DNA of 64,000 nucleotides from Cerioporus squamosus (Eukaryota; Basidiomycota; Agaricomycetes; Polyporales; Polyporaceae). The stretch is taken from contig JABYQS010000127.1 of assembly GCA_022592435.1 (NCBI GenBank), forward strand, positions 46,589-110,588. The letters are read 5' to 3'. How positions within the stretch are numbered: the stretch's first letter is position 1; each line of letters begins with the position of its first letter. Made by a program: the position numbers and the translations under genes. A model generated the notes under the pieces. The model was not told the DNA's origin and ran no database searches. It was given only the letters and a program-made list of their open reading frames with translations. Shown here one piece after another: positions 47,301 to 59,100 of the stretch.

Positions 47301-50300
47301 ATTGAGCCGGTGCCAGGTAGACACGGCGAGTATCTCTGGCTTGTCCTGAGACTGCCTGCGCGATGTGCCGCTTCCTCGTACACCATGGAATTGAACACGT
47401 GTCTTGCATCCTCCACGAGCTGGCCTCGAACTTACTGAACTTGAAGCACGTTGGCATGTGCTGCATGATCGCCAGCAGGCCGGCCGAGCATTACAGTGCC
47501 TTGCGGAGCAACTTGATGACCGTGCGCATCCCGTCCGCGTCATCCTTCGAAGCGACGTCTGCTGTTAGTAGGCTCCGAGAACACAGGCCGTCCGGCTGTG
47601 ATCTATACATTGTATTCGGCTGCCAACTCCGAGAGCTCGAGTTGCGAGAGCTCAAGCCTCTCTCCTCGAGTATCTTCCGCCCTGCTTGTCTCCGGACGAC
47701 TACATACTAGGGGAGTCTGCGTGTGCAAGCTTCATGCGGAGTTCATTAGTCAAGGTCTGTCTGTGGAAAACAGGCAGGGACACGGGTTACTTAGGATGCG
47801 TCAGAAGCCCCCTCATACCAAGCTAGACTGCAACGGAGCGAGCAACTTCTTCGAGCCCGGCATCGGATGCTCTTCAAGTTCTCTTCGCATGAAAGCACGA
47901 TCAGCGGGTTCGCAGTATATGCGCCATGGGTCGGTCTGCTTTGCGGGAAGCTGACTTCAAGTTCAAGTTGAAGTCCTCCCAATTACTCTACGGTACGGCT
48001 GCAGAGGCTAGTGTACCTGGAAATACAGCATATTGACTTGCTGTCAGAGGATCTCAGCGTTTCAGCGGCCCCACAGCCGATCAAAACATACAGCTCCACA
48101 AAGCGAGCCGCGAGGAGGCTTGTCGAGAGTGCGTCGGATCGTGACAGCAGCGGACTCATCAATGGCACTGAATATTGTGCTGTAACCTTACGAGACGCCT
48201 GTCAGCGTTGGTTGGTTACACAGGCAAACTCACACGAGACTTGCCGGTGCGTCTGAATATTTGAATACCCGTCGGTCAGTGTGGATGTTGGTCGCGGCCG
48301 GGATACTGTTCAATGCGAGAGGTCAGTCCGCCCAAAATCATTCATTGAACCGGCATATACATAGAGCTGGAGGACAGGACAATGCTCTCGTGCTAGGGAT
48401 CGGAACAGGAGACTTGACAGTATTCGCTCGCTTTGATATGCCACCATCTGGGCAAGCAGCCACGGTGACGTGCACCGTTCCCTTCCGGTAAGCCTCCTAC
48501 GCCAGAACGGGGTGTGGGGCGGTAAGGAAGCACGTGAACTCACACAGACGTACTGCTCGACTAGCTTGACTTCGATTCTTTGTCTCCCGGCATCTGCGCG
48601 CATGTTGAATGGGTATTTATGTCTCGCCCCGTGCTCCTCGCTGCACCGAGCGTAACCGGCGATGTCTCTACAGGCTGCATGCGACGATATACACGAGGAT
48701 CGCTCCTGGAGCTTGACAGAGGTAAGATCCGGGAATGTTAGCTTGACGAAGGCCATAGACTGTAGTTCTGAGCGCAGATGTACCTCGATGCGATGATGTG
48801 GTTCCACGCAGCAGCCGAAAATCACGTTCGGAAGATACAGTGTGAGGGACTCGAGCGTTCTGTCCGGATCTTCGCTCAGCAAAGCAACCGACGATTCAGC
48901 CGAACATACCTGCTCGATGAAGGGTATATCGGGACTGCTATCGAGGTTGACAGCAGTTGCCCGGAGCCCTCGGGACCGGAGCTATCGCCCTTCGCCGGCC
49001 ATATACGTACGCCGGCGCATCTCCATGCCAGGGCCTTCTGACACTCTGCCTTTGCTCTCGGGCCTTGCTCTCCCATCCAGTCGCTGCCCTCGCTCCCTTT
49101 TTCATCCTCGTCTTCTATCCAGCTGCCACTCCGGCCTGCATACCCATCCTCCTGCCAGTTGACTCTGTGCTGGCCGTTTCCAGGTCGTCCACTTGCCTCC
49201 AGTATGCCTATCCCTTTCGGCACATCCATTGGCACGTGTCGCAATGGACCGCACCGGGAGGTACATGCTATGGAGACTCAGTACGAGGTGAGTGCCTGTT
49301 GAGCGTTGTAGCTAATATGAGCAGACGAACCGTGCTGGTTGCGGACAAGTCGCAGAGATGGAGTCGTCGAGGTAGAGGAGACCCTGATGAGCAGTTTTAC
49401 TCGCCGGCCCGGGACAGGAGGCAGAAGTTGAATGGCAGCTTCCCCGCTCGAACGAGTATAGCCCGGGAGCGTAGAAAGCGCAGAGGCAGCCAGCCTCGTG
49501 CTCTTCGCGCTTGGCCTGAGCCTGACCAGGTTTCTGGCCAGACATAGAGGGGCAGGCAGAGACTCGGACGCGTCCGGGTCGAGAGTACGCTGCCGACAGT
49601 TGCTGCACTGGTCATGGAGAGGCGAGCCGTCCGTACGTAGGCTTTGCGGAAGAGTTGACGGCTGACGTACACCAGGCACAAGAAATATCTGGAGGACGGG
49701 TCGAGGACTGCGGGCGGATGCGTGAGTTCCGGGGTTAGCTAGTGCAGTATGTTCTCGTTGTCTGTATGTAGCTTACGGCAGTACCATCTGTTCGCCGTTC
49801 GAGTTCCTGTGTGCGGTCGAGGTCGCGGTGGTCGAGTAGGCATGCTGTGGTCTCGAGCACGTACTCGGTGTATTGATATCATCCCTGTGGCTGGCCGACG
49901 GTCTTGAGGGATACGGCGGAAGAAAGCGGCATGCCATTGCAACTACGCTAGACAGGGACAGGGACAGCTACTCGCGTCCTACATACATCCCTGTGGCTAA
50001 CGTCGCCTATAGCCGACCATGGCACCCGAAGAAGCGGCAGACGCAGAAGGGCGCGAGAACCCTGGCATCGCCCACCCCCGCTACACCCCGTCCTCATCCC
50101 CACCAACGGCGAGCCTTCCTGTCCCCGGTGTATCTCCCGGCTGACGGCGCAGTCGTAGATGGAGCCTGTGGACGGAGAGGGAGCACGACAGCATGCGCTC
50201 GAACGGTATTCACGCACCTTTTCTCCCGAGAAAATCTCCAGCAAAACCGGCGCATTCTGCCCAGACGGCCTGATCCACGGCGCAGAACACCACGGCAAAC

Positions 50301-50485
50301 GACCCACCATGCGCGACCTGCATCCTGCAAAACACTGTAAGGCAAGCTCTCGTGCTCTGGACGGAAATACTCGCTTGCTCAGAGCGGACTCCTGCGCGCA
50401 ATCGCGACGTCTCGGCCGCTGCGTCGGTTCGGGTGCCGCACCGCGAGCTTCACGACGGATCGACGGCGGCAGATGCACACAACTG
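44317..50485. other. Spacer of copy B, about 6.2 kb, no gene recognised
   Basis: Counterpart of the copy A spacer, with the same unassigned short frames. The stretch 47740-49070 appears almost free of differences from copy A, while 44640-46600 carries more substitutions and indels, a patchy pattern. Confidence 0.4.
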
Positions 50486-52094
50486 ATCGCCGACCCGACG
50501 CTCCGACGTCCAAGCTCCAAGCGCCAAGCTGCATATTCCGGCTTCACGTATGCAAGGAGAGAGGAGATTGCGAGCAAGGTTGGATTCACCGCACGCACCC
50601 AAGTACGGCGACCACACAAGATATGCGACATAGACGAGCAGAGGTTGGGGTTGAGGTTGAGGTTGGGCTAGCGGCCGTCACCCGCGGAGGTGGGGTTGGC
50701 ATTCCGACAGAGTATGCGTGCGTTGTTGACAAACGCATGTACGAGCTCGTCGAACGCGTTCTGCTCCGCGACGCTGTGTTCGGGCTGCCCGCGCTTTGCC
50801 GCGGTCATGAGCAGGTAGTCCGAGTGCCGCATCTCGACCTCCAGCTCGTGCAGGATCTCCGGCTGCGGCACGGGGTGTGAGCGGACTGTATGCGCGGAGA
50901 GACAGCAAGTCGGGGCGCACTTTGCTATTTGGGCCGGAGGTGGCGGTCACCTGGGTGAGGTCGATCGCGAACTCTTGGTGGGTATAGCTCAGCCGGTCCT
51001 TTTTGCGGGAATGTGTCGGCGACCCTAGTGGCGGCGGCACTGCAGCACCGGGGTGTCAGAACATCATGAAGTACGTTGTGAAGTGCACGGAGAGTGGGAA
51101 CGCGAGACGTGCCTGGTATTTCCATGTTCACGCTAATCCGCCAGTCGACCGAGCGTTTCGGACAGAAGATGTCGAGATTCCCGAGGCGGATCTTGCGCAT
51201 GCACGCGCGCACCTGGCTGGTCCTCTCGTCGCGCGTCACGCGGATCTTCTCGCCGCGTCCGCTCTCGGGCGCGTAGAAGTTGTCGATGAGGTGCAGGTGC
51301 TCGTAGTTGATGCCCATCTCGGGCTTCTCCAATTTGAGCTTGTTGAGCAGGATGTTGAAGTGCTGGTGCTGTCTCTGGGAACGACACGTGTGTGCAGGTG
51401 GATGGAGAGCGCGAGGGTTAGGGACGTACTGCGGTCATGTTGGACTCGAAGCGGATGTCCATCGAGTTCGAAGCCAGGACTGCATGACGCGTCACGGAAG
51501 GGAACAGAGATGGATGTTGCACGGGATCACGGATACGCACTTGTCTCGACCAGCACTGGTATCTGCAGCCTCTGTCCGCCCGCGCGGTCCCTCAGAACAC
51601 CAATCTTCGCCTCCACCTCAATCACGCCTCCTGGTTCTTGCGGTCGATGTTCGATGTGGTAGTGGATGAAGTCCGCGACCTCGCGGATGAACTCGTCGAG
51701 GGGCTCGACGCCAATTATGGACGGCGACAGCAGTGGCAGCGCGTCGGAACCCGCGTCGGAGTTCGCGCTCGCCGGCGCGTCTCCGTCTCCCTGTGCATGA
51801 GCGTGTCCGTTTGACATTCGGCGGTCGTCTTGTGTTGCCCGAGAGGAAGAGGCTTGCGGAGGTTGCGGAGAGGAACGACGTGCGCGTTTTGGCGGACGGG
51901 AGTCTGATGTGTCGCGGTCGGAGTCGGAGGAGTGGTAGTCGCGGTCCATGCAGCGTCGCTCTTGCACGATCCTGGTGTATATACGCCGAGACAGATGAGG
52001 ACCTTTGAACGGGGTTACAGCAGGAGGGAGAGAGCATTCCGAGGCTGAGCCCGACGCGCATGCAGATGCGGACCGAGCCGACGATCCCACGTGG
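50486..52094. repeat. Tandem segmental duplication, copy C, partial (1609 bp)
   Basis: The third unit starts at the same motif and includes the entire triphosphatase gene plus about 145 bp of its upstream sequence. It then departs from copies A and B after CCCACGTGG at 52094, where it runs into the promoter of the dehydrogenase E1-alpha gene. Either this is the original locus and A and B are copies, or the array was cut here. Confidence 0.93.
50668..51949 (-). CDS. mRNA capping enzyme beta subunit (RNA 5'-triphosphatase), copy C, 334 aa
   Basis: Exons 51949-51541, 51479-51430, 51374-51113, 51039-50951 and 50862-50668 give an open frame like copies A and B, with both ExE motifs. Intron 3 (51040-51112, 73 nt) starts with GCACGT instead of GTACGC or GTACGT, so this copy depends on a GC-AG intron, and its sequence is unrelated to the corresponding introns of A and B. 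This copy lies 226 bp from the divergent dehydrogenase gene and is the one most likely to keep the ancestral promoter. Confidence 0.92.
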
Positions 52095-52175
52095 CTCGCT
52101 CAGCCACAGGCGCCCATTACCCCGCATATTGACTGGGCGCCTCCGCGCACTCACCTGCTCTTGCTCTTGTCCGCC
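51950..52175. promoter_or_regulatory. Divergent promoter between triphosphatase copy C and E1-alpha gene
   Basis: Only 226 bp separate the two start codons. The left two thirds belong to the repeat unit and the right part is unique. TGTATATACGCC near 51978 is a TATA-like element on either strand. CCACGTGG at 52087-52094, a palindromic E-box-type site, sits exactly at the repeat edge. No factor can be assigned from sequence alone. Confidence 0.55.
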
Positions 52176-54163
52176 ATGTTCCGTCCGACGCGTCTCCGCC
52201 CAGCCCTGCGCCAGCTCGTCGCCCCCCGCGCCTGCAGAGGGGTTGCGTCGGCCACCCCCCTGCTTCCGGAGCACTCTCATGGCAATCTACCCTCTTCGCA
52301 ATCACCTATAACCTCCAAGATGCACTTCTTCAATTCGGTCATGGAGGCCGGCAAGCAGATCCCTACTTACAGAGTGATTGATGGCGCGGGGCAGCCGTTA
52401 GAGGGTGCAGTAGTTCCAGAGGTACGTGGCTCCACCCAAGCTTGTTATGCCCACTCTCCATGGCCGGATGCCGTATGGGATTGTACGGTCAAGGGAAAGT
52501 TCGCAAGCCATGTCCGAAATACGCGTAGCATCTGCGTTGGAAGGCCCACGCCTTTTGGCTGCAATGTGTGCGATATAAGGAGGCTAACACATTCACGTAA
52601 TTCTCACAGTTAGACAGAGACTTCGCGCGTAACATGTGAGCACCCGCTCCTGCCGTCCTCGCGGTTGCCTCCTACTTACGGGACCCATCATGCACAGATA
52701 CGAGAACATGGTGCAACTTCCAATCCTTGATGACGTCCTCTACAATCTTCAACGTCAAGGTCGGATATCATTCTATGTAAGTCACAAGCCTTTATTCTGA
52801 GCCGCCGCCACTCACGCACCCGCAGATTACCGCTGTGAGTGTATCCCTGTTGACCTTCACTGCTCCCTGACCGGAACTTCGTCAAATGCATTGTCGTAGT
52901 ACGGAGAGGAAGCGACCGTTATAGGCTCCGCCGCGGCTCTCGCTCCTGACGACGAGTAAGTGATTCCGTCCGTCCGCATCTCGAGGGCTCAACGAACACA
53001 GACACAAGAGTGCTGGGTAAGCATGTTTCCAGAGGAATCTCTTCGCAAACGCGTCTCGAACCCATCTGTCAGCCCAGTACCGCGAATCCGGGGTTCTGCT
53101 CTATCGCGGGTTCGGCATCGACGGTCTGATCAACCAATGCTACGGTACCGTCCTCGATACATGTACCAAGGGCAAGCAGATGCCAGCGGTATGTCGCCAG
53201 CTGGTCATAACATCAGCCATATGTTTGCTGAATGTCTGTTCCAGCACTATGGCTCCAGGGACCTCCACTTCCACACGATCTCGTCCCCATTAGCGACGCA
53301 GATCCCCCAAGCAGCAGGCGTAGGCTTCGCACTCAAGCGCGACCCAGCAAGGAGAGGCAAGAACTGCGCGGTGACCTACTTCGGTGACGGCGCAGCCTCC
53401 GAAGGCGACTTCCACGCCGGCATGCTCCTGGGTACGTCGCCGTCGATCTGATATCTTCGTACAATGACCTCATGCGCACCCGAAGCCTCGACCATCCCCT
53501 CACCAACGTTGTTCATCGCACGAAACAACGGGTTCGCGATCTCGACTCCCTCGACCGAACAGTACTACGGCGACGGCATCGCAGCGCGCGGCGCAGGGTA
53601 CGGCGTGCACACCATCCGTGTCGACGGCAACGACGTGCTCGCGGTGTACTCCGCCGTCAAGGAGGCGCGCCGCCGCTGCATTGAAGAGGGCCGCGCCGTG
53701 CTCGTCGAGACCATGACATACCGGTGCGTCGTTCCCTTCCCCGCGTGAGACGATCGCTCTGTCTGACCTCTGCCGCACCAGCGTCGGCCACCATTCGACG
53801 TCGGACGACTCGTTCGCGTACCGCCCGCGGAAGGAGGTCGAGGAGCGCAAGCGGCTGGACAACCCGCTCGTGCGCTTCCGGCTCTTCCTCGAGTCGCGCG
53901 GGTGGTGGTCCAAGGACGAGGACGAGGCGCTCAAGGCGCGCGTCAAGGCCGAGGTGCACGCCGCGTACAAGAGGGCGGAGCAGCAGCAGCGCCCGGAGCT
54001 GAGGGAGATGTTCACGGACGTGTACGGGGGCGAGCAGCCGTGGAACCTGAAGGCGCAGGAGGAGGAGCTGAGGGGGCTGGTGAGGAAGTATGGGCGGTCG
54101 TGGGAGCCGTGGAAGGCGGAGCTGAAGAAGTTCAAGGGCGAGGGGAAGGAGTGGTTGGACTGA
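52176..54163 (+). CDS. Branched-chain alpha-keto acid dehydrogenase E1 alpha subunit, mitochondrial, 448 aa
   Basis: Ten exons: 52176-52421, 52610-52635, 52698-52776, 52826-52834, 52900-52955, 53009-53016, 53073-53188, 53245-53431, 53486-53723 and 53782-54163. The N-terminus is Arg-rich without acidic residues for about 30 positions, a mitochondrial presequence. Landmarks match human [70 protein letters not shown] (ThDP binding), [19 protein letters not shown] and [14 protein letters not shown] (the phosphorylation loop). With E1 beta it decarboxylates the keto acids of Val, Leu and Ile. Two microexons of 9 and 8 nt are needed to keep the conserved sequence. Confidence 0.95.
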
Positions 54164-54579
54164 GATGGGCGGTTGGGCGGATGGACAGACAGACTATCGA
54201 ACAAGCTGCAGACTATGCTGAGTGTACCATACTAACGCACACTGAGTGGTAAGATATCAATGATCGAGTAAGTACTGCTATGGCCGAAGTTTATGCTTGG
54301 CGCAGGGACTGCTCATGATCCGTGTTGAATTGATGCATCCTGGGTCAACTGCCGTGGGGGGGCATCGCTCCGAGTCTTGCGTTGCGCCCAGCACCTTCCC
54401 AGCTGAGAGCCGCTGCATTGTAATCGCAGTTCTGAACCGAGTGTTTCAACTGTACGTCGTTCCGGCCCGTGTCGCCTGGTCAACGTGCCACACTGTGCCG
54501 CCGCTACCGCGTGCGATCTCAAGTTGCTCATGTGGCGCACTACATAGTTCCTGTCCTCCATCTGGTCGGTGGCATAATC
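54164..54579. other. Intergenic, no gene recognised
   Basis: 3' flanks of the convergent dehydrogenase gene and F-box pseudogene. Nothing recognisable is coded here. Confidence 0.5.
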
Positions 54580-56140
54580 CTACGGAATAATCACCCTCTC
54601 GACCGAGAGCGCGTGAACCGCGGCCTTCAACCGCGCGACCTCATCGCCCGTCAGCGCAGGGCACCATCCAACCTCGTCGCTGTCGACCTGCTGCGTGAAG
54701 GACAGCGACCGCAGGCGCATGCGGCGCGACACACGCTTCTCCAGCATCGACGCCATGGCTTCGATCTCCGCGTCAGGCCCCCGATGGGCGTGTTTGACGA
54801 CGGCCAGGCGTTCCAGGTGCTGGAGGGAGTCCGCCGGTGAGAGCGCGGCGAGGGCATCGCTGGAATCGCAGACATCGAGCGTGAGCTCGGTCACGCGGGG
54901 CGAGTGCTGGTAGAGCCGCGACCATCCTCTCGTGTCGCCGTCGGAAGGAGCGCAGGAGACGACCTGCAGGCGGGTGAGGGAGAAGCACGCGGTCGCGCCC
55001 GTGAAGAAGGGGAGGAGGGTGGTGTCGTCCATGTCTGCGTTCGGGTATACGGTGTCTGTGTGTAGCGACAGCCGCCGGACTCGGTCTCTCCGACGAGGGA
55101 GCCATCGTGGTGCGGGAGGCGGTAGTGGTCGACGTAGATGGTCACCGACCGGATCTGCGAGATGAACGCCAGGGCGTTCCTCCTCGGGAGGAGGTCGGAG
55201 AGAGCGTGATGGAGTGAGGTGCACAGTGACAGTGTGATCTTCGCGGTGCCCCGGAGATCCAGGTTATCCAGAACCGCGCGCGAACAACTTCTACAGCCTC
55301 GCCTAGGTGGAGCACCTTGAGCCGCTGCAGACGGACCGGAGGCAGACGGACTACGTTCAAGTTTATGCCTGCAACGGGGCCGAACCAGGGATCAGGAAGA
55401 CAGTAGTCGATCTCCAACTCCTCGAGGTTCGGACATCGCGTCAAGGCTTCAAACACCTCGGGAAGATATTGATGCGACAGCGTTCGCCGAAGGACTCTTC
55501 TCCTCCCCTCGACGAGTACTGCCAAAGATGAGAGTGCGCATTGCTGGGGTCACCCAAGTCAGGGCGAGCTGCATGCAGTTGGTTCGCAGGTAGCTGAGCC
55601 GTGTGAATCTGACGGTGGAGGTATCCAGCGCGACCGAGGCTGGTGCCCGGTTAGACTAGCACCCATCCCGCCACAGTGTTAGTTTCTCGATCTGCGGGAT
55701 GCGCAGGTCATAGAAAACGGCGGATGTCGAATCCGGGACCATGTGAGCAGTCTAGCTAGAGCGTGGAGATTCGCGAGAGATGACTCCTCGATGACAGCGT
55801 GCTCAACACGGGAAGGAAACCGCCATGGAGGGAGAACGAGAGTGGAGCAACAGGCAGGGAATCTTCAAAGACAGCTAAGACGACGGGGAACTTCTTTCGA
55901 CGATCGGTGTACACTGTTTCCTTGTCGGGGTCGAGGATGCTGGTCCAGAATACGGGACTGTGGTGGATGAGGGTGCGCCAGGCCCGGCACACGTGCGTCA
56001 ACCGGATCGGCGCCATGTAGTCGCTGTAGCCCGGTATTATGTCGCAGAAGATCTGCAGGAGGATTCCGGGGGCAACGCGCAGGTGTTAGGTGTTACGGAC
56101 CCGACGCCGTTGGTTGCAGGCATGACATCCATCTTCGGAC
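54580..56140 (-). pseudogene. F-box/LRR protein pseudogene, nearly full length
   Basis: This is homologous over its whole length to the intact F-box protein at 31670-33379 but broken into several frames. The F-box region reads VAPGILLQIFCDIIPGYS, then MAPIRLTHVCRAWRTLIHHS and PVFWTSILDPD. The reading LSRISTL then meets a TAG at 55756-55758, where the intact copy continues STLHLDC. Further pieces in other frames include FYDLRIPQIEKLTLW, LPEVFEALTRCPNLEELEID, and a C-terminal frame 54580-55224 with LYQHSPRVTELTLDVCDSS and MLEKRVSRRMRLRSLSF. No start codon precedes the F-box in frame. Multiple stops and frameshifts make expression of a full protein unlikely, though the last ~200 codons are still open. 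Confidence 0.75.
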
Positions 56141-59100
56141 TCGAAAACGATATACTCGTCAACGGAAACCTCATTTCATATGCAGTTATCGTTCAACTCA
56201 CAGTGGCGCACTGGTCGACACGACAGGAATCACAGCTGCAGTCCATTCGATGTTGGCGATAACAGTTTTGCGTGCACGTCGTGGTCGCCGGAAGCGAGGT
56301 CGCAGATTCCGAATTCTGCTGCTGCGCCACAATGGCCGAACATGATAAGCGCCTGTGACACGGGACGGTGGCTAAGTACGAAGTACTCAAGTCGGAATCA
56401 CACATTAGCTCAGAGAAAGAAGAAGACCTGCAATCGGTGCAGTACTACCGGAAACTGGGTAGCTACACACAGACAGCGAGACACATACAGGACCACCGCG
56501 TTGAAAGCGACGTGCATGGGCTCCAGGACACTGACACCGACGGGTGTTCAGTACTTCAGCAGCAGGTCCGAGGCACGCGTACGGCACACTTATGTGGGGT
56601 ACGGGGTAGGCCTGAGTCGTACGCGTTCAACTTCGGGTCCAACTTCGGGTCCTTGCTACTCGGCTCCTTCGCGCACGGCCTGCCAAATATGAGCGTGGGC
56701 GCGTGCGTTCAAGGGACAGACGACGGCTGGACGGCGGGACTGACTGTGCAGCCTGCAGGGCGGCGAGTCCGGGTGCTACATAGGGCTCGACAGTTGACTC
56801 GCGGATGCAAGAGGGCTTGGTATGGGGACTCCGCCGGTGCGCCACGTTCGCCCTGGCCATATGATGAGTGAAGCGCACGCATATCGTTCTTGGTCGACGT
56901 GTAGGGTGTTGTGTGACGTGCCAAGTTTGGAGTACTCATTCAGTACGCAGTGGGCGGTCGACTCGGATGCAAGCTGCCAGTGCGACATGGGGTTGGTCGC
57001 TACATAGACCCGGCGGCTGACCATCCGGTGGAGGCAGGCGCTGCGCAGTGCATCACAGCCTGCGCATGCGTGAGTGGACGGACGAGTGGTGGGTGCTAGG
57101 CATCGGCAGCTGCAGAAGCTCCTGCGGCGTCGGCGAACAAGTCGGACGGGCTGTCTTGTTGGCTCCTGGGCTTGGTCGTAGTCTTGGGCTCTTGAAAGTC
57201 GGGCGCGCGGTCTTGGGTGTCTGTGCCACCAGCGCCGAGTACGCACGTTCGCCATCGTCTGATACACAAGGGTCGGACAGCATCCACTGAAATGGGGCGC
57301 GCCGGTGCCTGTTGCTCGAGCGACCTAGAGTAACAGTTAGTCCCGATGCCGCTATGATGGTGAATAGGCACTTACTAGCCTGTAGGGTCGAGGACAAGGT
57401 CGAGCGGCGAGTGCTGGAGGGTGAGCGATGATCGATGAGTGGCGACCGTGATGACATAGTGTGCCCAGTGCAGCGAGCGCTGCCATGAGCGCGGGATGGC
57501 GGGCGCACGGACTCGGAAGCTCAGGCTGCTACCAGCTGCTGCCAGTGCACGAAAGGATGGCCATCCAACTTGAAATCGTGGACGAGCGACGGCGTCGGGG
57601 CACGGCGGGTTCCCTGGGACCTGAGCGCTGAGCGTCGAGGGGGAGAATTGACGGCCCAACAGGCTCTCATGTCGCCCACATACGCTCGGCCGCATCCGCA
57701 TCCGCATCCGACGGGTCTCCCGAGCGCAAGTCTGGGTTTGCCGCTTCATTGAGTGAAATGCACCCTAATGCACCATGCCGTCGGCGCTGACCAGCGACTG
57801 TAGTGGACAGATCATAGCGATTGCGGCAAACGAACGCCGGAGATTACGGGAGGCGGGCGATCTGCTACTGACCTGACCTCTGACGGGCTTCGGGGACGTG
57901 CGGCACCCAAGTGAAGCCGTCCGGGGCTCTCCGGGTCTATCATAAGTGGGCGGGGGAGCGTCGTCTATGATCAATGTCGTTACTAAGTGTTAGCACTGGA
58001 GTCTGGCGCAGTGCTGTACCGTTACGGTCGGCCACTAGCGTGCACTAGTTCAGCGGCGTCAGAAACGCCATTAGCAGGTCATGATTAAGTAGTGCGTACG
58101 TGAGAGTTCACGGCATGGATAGCGTACGCGAGGCTGTCGTGAGGAGCGAGCGATTGAGCGTTCGTACTAGGGCGTGGTGACCCTGAGGGGGAGGACGTAC
58201 AGATGCTCGATGTCGTCGATCAGCAGGGCGCCATGCGGGTGCTTGTATCGTGCGCGGGACCAGGATAATGCTGCTGACGAGGCGAGAGATGGGAACTTCG
58301 GCGGACGATAGGCACCACAGTGCCGAGTTCGGGGTGATGGTTAACTGTACAGCAATGTATCAACGACGCGCGACTCGAGCAAGAGTTGAGATGGTTGGAT
58401 GGGCTCGCCGTGGCATAAGTACGGCTTCGTGCTCGGCGTTCCTCGGTTTCTGGGAGCGAGTGCAGCTGTCGTCGTTTCCCTCGGTCACGTCCGACGTCGA
58501 AGATGCGCCCAGCGAGTCGGACACGCTGAGAGTGTGACGCGTGTGCACTGTGCGTCGTACATACGCTCATTGAAGTTTGAACGAAGGCTGAGCCCAACGC
58601 GGACGGCGACGATCCTCCGCAAGACGGCTTAGACGACGGCATGAGGTCAGAGCAAAGGGTCCCAGCGCGGGCACGAGACCGCACAGCGCGGCGAAGTGAT
58701 ACTGACAAAGCGAGAACAAGGAGAGGGCGGCGGACCGGGTGGAGTCGCCGTGTTGTGTTGTCCCCTCGCCGCCCGGGACCCTGTCTGTGGCTTGCCTGCT
58801 CGCCAGGCCTGCCAGACGTTCTGCATCAGATTCAGATCAGCCTCAGGGGACGAGCGCAAAGAGGAGGACTCAGAGGACGCGGAGGGGAGAAGACGGGCGC
58901 GCCGAGGACATCGAGGGTTCTCTCAAGATACTTACGATTGACGATCGAGCGAGGCGAATCCGGGGTTCCCTGCATCCGTTGACTGGGGCACTGGGCACAC
59001 CGTCCAGAGACCACTGACCAGATGGCGAGATGGGGGATGGTGCAGCGCCGCCACATCGGGTGCCCTAGTGGAGGTTCTGGCGAGAGGCAAGCATTGACGT

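Larger units (their letters stand above)
42809..50485. repeat. Tandem segmental duplication, copy B (7677 bp)
   Basis: This is the full second unit, in the same orientation as copy A, starting and ending at the same motif. The 45-bp length difference from copy A comes mainly from the longer triphosphatase intron 3 (115 versus 72 nt), plus small indels. One is about 30 nt extra near 44650-44680 and another a deletion near 45185. Confidence 0.95.
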
